Shown here: positions 5,961 to 10,525 of the stretch, one piece after another
Layout: every line of letters starts with the position of its first letter
Numbering within the stretch: the stretch's first letter is position 1
DNA from: GCA-002731945 sp036344135
GTDB taxonomy: Bacteria; Pseudomonadota; Alphaproteobacteria; MED-G09
Length of the DNA: 10,525 nt
Assembly (NCBI GenBank): GCA_036344135.1
Contig: JAYYUG010000082.1
Span: forward strand, 1-10,525
Direction: 5' to 3'
Translations under genes and position numbers: made by a program
Notes under the pieces: generated by a model
The model's database searches: none
The model's input: only the letters and a program-made list of their open reading frames with translations
What the model was told of the DNA's origin: nothing

Positions 5961-6998
5961 TCACAAAAACTCAGCTAAATCTATTAATTTGGTAGCTATC
6001 TTATCAAAATAATCTTTTTTAAGGTTTGTTGGATCTCCTTGATCAGAGTTAATTCTAATTTCTTTGTCCAGTGGTATAGATCCAAGGAAATTTATATTTA
6101 TATTTTCAGCTAAGTTCTTCGCACCATCTTTTCCAAAAATATCCTCTCTTTGCCCATCTGGAAGTAGGAAGTACGACATATTTTCAACTATACCCAAGAT
6201 TTTAATATTAACTTTATTAAACATTCCAATAGCCTTTTTAGCGTCATTCAGCGCTACTGGTTGAGGAGTGGAAATAATAATAGCTCCATCAAGTGGTAGA
6301 TGCTGGGAAACGGTTATTTGTGCATCCCCAGTCCCAGGTGGCATATCAACTATTAAAATGTCTATATCTCCCCAAAATGTATCCCTAGCCATTTGCTTTA
6401 TGGCAGAATGCACCATTGGTCCTCTCCATATTACAGGTTGGTCTTCATCAATAAGAAATCCTATGGACATTACTTTTATCTCATTAAAATTAAAAGGAAC
6501 GATTTTTTTGTCTTCCGTAACATCAGGCTTTCCTTTCAGGTTCAGCATATGCGGAATTGAAGGGCCATAAATATCAGCATCGAGTAAACCGACTTTCCTT
6601 CCCATATCCTTTAATGCTGAAGCGAGGTTTACAGCTAACGTAGATTTTCCGACTCCCCCCTTACCACTTGCCACAGCGACAATTTTCTTTACTCCCTCAA
6701 CCTTACTCTCTTTTTTTGTTTTAACTGATTCTTCATCTACCTTATTATTCTTTGACATATTAGTTAAAACGCATGTAGCTGACAAAATTCCTTCGATCTT
6801 TTTAAGAGCATTTTCTATTTGCTTTCTGAGTGGGTCTATAATTTTAAAGTTTTCTTGATTGGCAAAGATAGATATTTGGACATGTCCGTCTTTACAGACA
6901 ATATCTTCTATTAAGTCTTCATCAATGAGGTTTTTTCCGTTAGAGAGTTTAGTTTCTCTAATTATTTTCTCTATTTTTTCTCTAGATATCTCAGGCAT
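5961..6998 (-). CDS. mrp: Mrp/ApbC-family iron-sulfur cluster carrier ATPase
   Basis: This 345-residue P-loop protein belongs to the Mrp/Nbp35 family, whose members bind and transfer iron-sulfur clusters to apo-proteins. Residues 1 to about 80 form a MIP18/DUF59-like domain, ending in a charged linker (about 82-103). The deviant Walker A SGKGGVGKST is at 111-120. LLDADIYGPSIPH (D140, D142) is the switch I region and DILIVDMPPGTGD the Walker B/switch II. WRGPMVHSAIKQM is also a family hallmark. The CxxC found in E. coli Mrp after ENMS is absent; the matching stretch reads ENMSYFLLPDGQRE. I believe many alphaproteobacterial members also lack it. The ATG at 6998 has no strong ribosome site. The gene is convergent with the lactonase-like gene and divergent from hflK. 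ParA/MinD share the fold, but these motifs fit Mrp. Confidence 0.95.
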   Translation of the reverse strand: MPEISREKIEKIIRETKLSNGKNLIDEDLIEDIVCKDGHVQISIFANQENFKIIDPLRKQIENALKKIEGILSATCVLTNMSKNNKVDEESVKTKKESKVEGVKKIVAVASGKGGVGKSTLAVNLASALKDMGRKVGLLDADIYGPSIPHMLNLKGKPDVTEDKKIVPFNFNEIKVMSIGFLIDEDQPVIWRGPMVHSAIKQMARDTFWGDIDILIVDMPPGTGDAQITVSQHLPLDGAIIISTPQPVALNDAKKAIGMFNKVNIKILGIVENMSYFLLPDGQREDIFGKDGAKNLAENININFLGSIPLDKEIRINSDQGDPTNLKKDYFDKIATKLIDLAEFL

Positions 6999-7029
6999 TT
7001 ATTAACTTTTTCATTAAATTTTGTTAATA

Positions 7030-7057
7030 TTGATAAATTTCATTTACCTATTGTCAT
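7030..7057 (-). promoter_or_regulatory. mrp: Possible mrp promoter
   Basis: On the minus strand ATGACA (7057-7052) and TATCAA (7035-7030) are 16 nt apart and match sigma-70 boxes at 5/6 and 4/6. Transcription would begin near 7024, leaving a leader of about 25 nt. This is a consensus match only. Confidence 0.3.
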
Positions 7058-7072
7058 AGAATGTCTTATAAG
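7043..7072 (+). promoter_or_regulatory. Possible hflK operon promoter
   Basis: TTTACC (7043-7048) and TATAAG (7067-7072) are 18 nt apart, matching sigma-70 boxes at 4/6 and 5/6. The -10 box falls inside a perfect 12-bp palindrome. I looked for a heat-shock (sigma-32) type promoter, which would fit the operon's role, and did not see a convincing one. Confidence 0.3.
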
Positions 7073-7074
7073 AC
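7063..7074. repeat. Perfect 12-bp palindrome in the mrp/hflK divergent spacer
   Basis: GTCTTATAAGAC reads the same on both strands. It lies in the 104-base spacer between the two divergent start codons, overlapping a candidate -10 box for hflK. A dimeric repressor or activator could bind here, but no family operator is recognised. Such a short palindrome may also be chance in AT-rich DNA. Confidence 0.5.
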
Positions 7075-7102
7075 GTTTATAGAATAAGTTTATTTTATTG
7101 AA

Positions 7103-8203
7103 ATGGCTACTATTATTAAAAATAACAGTGATTGGAATGGAGACAATCAAAATCCATGGGGTGGACGCTCTAACAAGCAGAGACCACCCAATTTTGATAA
7201 CCCTTTTGAAGGTTTGCAAAAACTAATAAGGAATTTTCTTCCTGGTGGGGGAAGGGGTTGGAGAGGATTTTCTCTTCTGCTTTTAATCCTATTTTCTCTT
7301 TGGGCATTAAGTGGAATTTATAGGGTGAATGCAGATGAACAAGGCGTAGTTCTTAGATTCGGAAAATTTATAAGTCAAACTGGACCAGGTTTGCATTATC
7401 ATCTTCCTTGGCCAATAGAAAGTGTTCAAAGACCAAAGGTAACTATTGTTAACAGAATAGATATTGGAATGAGAGGTGCGCAGAATACAGGTTTTTCTAA
7501 TCCTAATCGTTCTATGCGTGATGTTCCTGAAGAAAGTTTAATGTTAACGGGTGATGAAAATATAGTCGATATAGATTTTACTGTCTTTTGGGTAATTAGC
7601 GATGCGTCAAAGTTTTTATTTAATATCCAATACCCCGAAAGAACAATTAAAGCTATTGCTGAGAGCGCTATGCGTGAAGTAGTGGGTAATTCCGAGATTC
7701 AACCTATACTTACTGGTGCAAGACAAAGAACAGAAGAGTCGGTGAGAAGTTTAATGCAAACTACACTTGATTCTTATGGAGCGGGCGTTCAAGTACGCGA
7801 GGTAAAAATGCAGAAAGTTGACCCTCCATCTGCTGTTATTGATTCATTTCGAGATGTCCAAGCTGCCAGAGCCGATCAAGAAAGAGCGCGAAACGAAGCT
7901 GATGCTTATGCTAATAAAATTGTTCCTGAAGCCCAAGGAGAATCTGAAAAGATAAGAAGAGATTCAGAAGCTTATCAATCCCAAACTGTTGCTGAGGCTG
8001 AAGGTCAGGCCACAAGATTCGTCTCTATTTATTCTGAATATGTTGAAGCTAAAAATGTTACGAGAAAGAGAATGTTTTTAGAGACAATGGAGAAGACCTT
8101 TAAAGATATGAATAAGATTATTATTGAAGGTGACGCTATTGGAGGACAAGGCGTTTTACCATATCTACCTTTAAACGAAATTAGGAGAAAGGGAGATAAT
8201 TAG
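7103..8203 (+). CDS. hflK: HflK, SPFH-domain subunit of the FtsH modulator complex
   Basis: With HflC this protein forms a large membrane-anchored assembly facing the periplasm that surrounds and modulates the FtsH protease. The 366 residues begin with a hydrophilic, Gly/Asn/Pro-rich segment (NPWGGRSNKQRPP), as usual for HflK. One membrane helix follows at about 55-73 (GFSLLLLILFSLWALSGIY). The SPFH/band-7 domain then starts near 75 (ADEQGVVLRFGKF, GPGLHYHLPWPIE). A charged, alanine-rich coiled-coil with ARADQERARNEADAYAN and AEAEGQATRF comes after it (about 253-335). The closing PYLPLNEI motif is typical. The ATG at 7103 gives the expected N-terminus although no clear ribosome site precedes it. 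hflC starts one base after the stop. Length is slightly below E. coli HflK (419 residues), mainly in the tails. Confidence 0.96.
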   Translation: MATIIKNNSDWNGDNQNPWGGRSNKQRPPNFDNPFEGLQKLIRNFLPGGGRGWRGFSLLLLILFSLWALSGIYRVNADEQGVVLRFGKFISQTGPGLHYHLPWPIESVQRPKVTIVNRIDIGMRGAQNTGFSNPNRSMRDVPEESLMLTGDENIVDIDFTVFWVISDASKFLFNIQYPERTIKAIAESAMREVVGNSEIQPILTGARQRTEESVRSLMQTTLDSYGAGVQVREVKMQKVDPPSAVIDSFRDVQAARADQERARNEADAYANKIVPEAQGESEKIRRDSEAYQSQTVAEAEGQATRFVSIYSEYVEAKNVTRKRMFLETMEKTFKDMNKIIIEGDAIGGQGVLPYLPLNEIRRKGDN

Positions 8204-8204
8204 A

Positions 8205-9194
8205 ATGAGTGGAAAACAAATCATTTTTGCTATTCTTGCAGGTGTAATATTTTTGCTTACGATCAACACTTTTTTTTCAGTTCATGAAACAAAACAAGCA
8301 ATTGTTCTACAATTTGGAAGACCTGTAGGAGCTCCAATAACTGATTCCGGCCTTAAAATTAAAATACCTTTTATCCAACAAGTTCAGTACTTGGATAAAA
8401 GAGTTCTTGATTTGGACTCGCCTGCAGAGGAAGTTATCGCTTCGGACCAGAAAAGGCTGGTTGTAGATTCAATCACCCGATGGAAGATTAGTGACCCTTT
8501 GCAATTTTATATTAGTGTTAGGGATGAAAGATTAGCGCGTTCTAGACTCCAAGCAATTGTTTCTTCAAGCTTACGATCAGTTTTGGGTGGTGAGGAATTT
8601 GTCACCGTTGTTCGCGATAATAGAGACGAGCTTATGAAGAGAATTACTGCAAGAGTTAATGAGCAATCAGTTGATTTAGGTATCAGTATTGTGGATGTAA
8701 GAATTAAACGTGCAGATCTTCCGGATGCTAATAGCCAAGCTATATACAGAAGGATGCAGACTGAACGACAACAAGAGGCGGCAGAGTTTAGAGCTAAAGG
8801 ACAAGAAATCTCAAGAGGAATTAGAGCGGAAGCGGAAAAAAAAGTAACAGTTTTATTGGCAGAAGCTACTAGAGATTCAGAAGTTATTAGAGGTACAGGT
8901 GACGCATGCAGAAATAGAATTTTTGCGTCCGCCTATGGTTTGGATCCAGATTTCTTTGCTTTTTACAGATCTATGAAATCTTACGAAGAAGCGCTTGGAG
9001 AAGGGACAACAATTGTTCTTTCGCCTGATAGTGATTTTTTAAAGTTTCTCAGTAATCCTAACGCAATATCTAATGAATCCATTGATAAAGGAAATGAATT
9101 AACCCCCGAAAATAGGAAATTGATAAATCTTATAAAGACCAACGAAAGGTTAAGGAATATTATATGCCCAGAGTTAACCCAAGTTAAACAGTAA
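8205..9194 (+). CDS. hflC: HflC, SPFH-domain subunit of the FtsH modulator complex
   Basis: This is the partner of HflK in the membrane complex that controls FtsH access to substrates. The 329 residues are close to the usual length of about 330. One N-terminal membrane helix lies at about 6-24 (IIFAILAGVIFLLTINTFF). The SPFH domain follows with ETKQAIVLQFGRPVG and YLDKRVLDLDSPAEEV. DQKRLVVDSITRWKISDPLQFY and VDVRIKRADLPDANSQAIYRRM are characteristic of HflC. A charged helix (TERQQEAAEFRAKGQE) and a tail with FYRSMKSYEEAL and DSDFLKFL come next. The last 50 residues or so are polar and vary among homologues. The ATG at 8205 has GGGAG 9 nt upstream inside the end of hflK, and the gap is one base, so the genes are co-transcribed. 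degP begins 9 nt after the stop. Confidence 0.96.
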   Translation: MSGKQIIFAILAGVIFLLTINTFFSVHETKQAIVLQFGRPVGAPITDSGLKIKIPFIQQVQYLDKRVLDLDSPAEEVIASDQKRLVVDSITRWKISDPLQFYISVRDERLARSRLQAIVSSSLRSVLGGEEFVTVVRDNRDELMKRITARVNEQSVDLGISIVDVRIKRADLPDANSQAIYRRMQTERQQEAAEFRAKGQEISRGIRAEAEKKVTVLLAEATRDSEVIRGTGDACRNRIFASAYGLDPDFFAFYRSMKSYEEALGEGTTIVLSPDSDFLKFLSNPNAISNESIDKGNELTPENRKLINLIKTNERLRNIICPELTQVKQ

Positions 9195-9203
9195 TTTATC
9201 AAG

Positions 9204-10525
9204 ATGAAAAAATACAAATTAATTCTATATTCTACTATTTTTAGTGTTTTTTTCCTTTCAAACGCTAATTCGGTTAGTTTACCCGATTTTACTGAATTAG
9301 CTGAAAAGTATGCCCCATCAGTGGTTAATATTCTTTCAGAAAAAAAAGTCGAAGAAAAAGAAACTGATGATAAGGAGAATTATCCAGGAGGGCGTTCTCC
9401 TTTCCCTTTTTTTGATGATGAGCGTTTTCGAGACTTTTTTGATAGAAGACAATCCCCAAGGGATAGAAGGCCTCAAAGATCGGGGGGCTCGGGATTTATA
9501 ATTTCTGAAGATGGTTATATTGTTACTAATAATCATGTAGTTGAAGGAGCAACGTCGGTTAAGGTAACACTAAATAATGACGAGGCATTTGATGCAGAAA
9601 TAGTTGGATTGGACTCTAGAATGGACTTAGCCTTGTTGAAAATTAATTCTGACAAGAAACTTCCCTTCATATCATTTGGAGATAGCAAGAGATCAAGGGT
9701 AGGCGAATGGGTTATTGCTATAGGTAATCCTCTGGGCTTAGGAGGATCAGTAACAGCGGGAATTATTTCTGCTTTAGGTAGAGATATTAGATCGGGCCCT
9801 TACGATAGCTTTATTCAAACGGACGCCCCAATTAATAGAGGAAATTCTGGCGGACCTCTGATTAATCTTGATGGTGAGGTTATTGGTGTAAATACAATGA
9901 TTTATTCACAGACCGGCGGTTCAATAGGCATAGGATTTTCTATCCCTTCTGAACTTGCCGCGCCGGTAATAACACAATTAAAAGAATATGGTGAAACGAA
10001 AAGGGGATGGCTTGGAGTTATAATTCAAGAAGTTACCGAGGAAGTTGTTAAAGATATGGACCTTAATGAAGAAAGAGGGGCTTTGATTCAGGACGTTGTA
10101 AAAGGTGGTCCCGCTGAAAAAGGTGGAATTGAGAAAGGTGATGTTATTTTAAAATTTGATGATTTTCCTATAAATAAAATGAGGGATTTGACCACGAGGG
10201 TTGCAAATTCAGAAATAGGTAAAAAAGTAAGGATTGAGTTAGTACGATTCGGAAAAAATATGAATCTTACAGTAGAACTAGGCAGATTAGAGGGTAATGA
10301 AGATTCTTATATACTCGGAAACGAAGGCAAAACTTCTCAAAAGATTCTTGGGCTGAGTTTTGGAGAGCTCACCCAGGAAATAAAAAGAAAATATAGAGTT
10401 CCTTCAAATATAGAAGGAGTGGCAGTAATAGATGTTGAAGAAGATTCAGAGGCGTTTTCAAAGAAAATTACTACTGGAAGTGTTTTAATGAGCATAACTC
10501 ATCAAAAGATTTCAGGGAATCTTAC
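9204..10525 (+). CDS. degP: DegP/HtrA (Do-family) periplasmic serine protease, C-terminus cut by window edge
   Basis: This envelope protease and chaperone degrades misfolded periplasmic proteins. About 440 codons are visible. Residues 1 to about 24 form a signal peptide (KKYK, then a hydrophobic core, cleavage likely near SNANS). The trypsin-like domain holds the triad H111 (TNNHVVEG), D141 (RMDLALLKI) and S215 (RGNSGGPL). The linker before it is rich in Phe, Asp and Arg (PFPFFDDERFRDFF), like the LA loop of the family. PDZ1 spans roughly 270-365, with RGWLGVIIQ and GGPAEKGGIEKGDVI. A second PDZ starts near 385 (LGLSFGELTQEIKRKY) and is cut at the edge, with perhaps 30-60 residues missing. 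The ATG at 9204 lies 9 nt after hflC with no strong ribosome site. It is the third gene of the hflK operon, a linkage I recall from other alphaproteobacteria. Confidence 0.95.
   Translation, partial: MKKYKLILYSTIFSVFFLSNANSVSLPDFTELAEKYAPSVVNILSEKKVEEKETDDKENYPGGRSPFPFFDDERFRDFFDRRQSPRDRRPQRSGGSGFIISEDGYIVTNNHVVEGATSVKVTLNNDEAFDAEIVGLDSRMDLALLKINSDKKLPFISFGDSKRSRVGEWVIAIGNPLGLGGSVTAGIISALGRDIRSGPYDSFIQTDAPINRGNSGGPLINLDGEVIGVNTMIYSQTGGSIGIGFSIPSELAAPVITQLKEYGETKRGWLGVIIQEVTEEVVKDMDLNEERGALIQDVVKGGPAEKGGIEKGDVILKFDDFPINKMRDLTTRVANSEIGKKVRIELVRFGKNMNLTVELGRLEGNEDSYILGNEGKTSQKILGLSFGELTQEIKRKYRVPSNIEGVAVIDVEEDSEAFSKKITTGSVLMSITHQKISGNL

Noticed and set aside
6064..6570. Two plus-strand open frames opposite mrp
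   Set aside because: Both mirror the strongly conserved mrp coding sequence and have no domain of their own.
8981..9217. Minus-strand open frame of 78 codons
   Set aside because: It is antisense to the hflC end and overlaps the degP start; its sequence is low-information and hydrophobic.
9310..9536. Two overlapping open frames on opposite strands
   Set aside because: Both are frame shadows within degP, whose real frame gives the signal peptide, catalytic triad and PDZ motifs continuously from 9204.
1..10525. CRISPR arrays, insertion sequences, phage or defence islands
   Set aside because: No direct-repeat arrays, transposase fragments, terminal inverted repeats or integrase-like genes were seen. 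All long open frames belong to housekeeping families.

Overview
The window looks like ordinary chromosomal housekeeping DNA from an AT-rich alphaproteobacterium, probably a small-genome, free-living one. Three things support this. The tmRNA gene is the circularly permuted, two-piece form typical of alphaproteobacteria. The blocks thyA-folA and hflK-hflC-degP occur in an arrangement I associate, from memory, with that class. The genes and spacers are AT-rich with very short gaps. The exact lineage cannot be fixed from sequence alone; a Pelagibacterales-like or other marine AT-rich group is a guess. I see no phage, insertion sequence, CRISPR or toxin-antitoxin signal.

Left block (1-3590, all minus strand). 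Read in the direction of transcription, the order is the ssrA tmRNA (about 3586 to 3295), fumC (fumarase, TTG start), a 78-residue ribbon-helix-helix protein, and the N-terminal three quarters of a UvrD-type helicase that runs off the left edge. fumC, the small gene and uvrD are packed tightly: the small gene starts 3 nt after the fumC stop, and uvrD overlaps its end by 32 nt. They probably form one transcript from a promoter with a perfect TATAAT box just upstream of fumC. The 449-base gap between fumC and thyA has no protein gene. The tmRNA fills most of it.

Middle block (3615-5901, plus strand). thyA (GTG start), folA and an SMP-30/gluconolactonase-family gene are separated by 4 and 9 nt and likely form one operon. 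ThyA oxidises methylene-tetrahydrofolate to dihydrofolate and FolA reduces it back, so the pair forms the thymidylate cycle. The lactonase-like gene has no obvious link to it.

Right block (5961-10525). mrp, an iron-sulfur cluster carrier ATPase, lies on the minus strand, convergent with the lactonase gene. It is divergent from hflK-hflC-degP on the plus strand. HflK and HflC form the membrane SPFH complex that modulates FtsH, and DegP is the periplasmic protease/chaperone, so this is an envelope protein quality-control operon. degP is cut by the right edge. A perfect 12-bp palindrome lies in the mrp/hflK divergent spacer.

The most informative non-protein feature is the permuted tmRNA, whose tag, acceptor stem and CCA end can all be read directly. 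No novel system was found.
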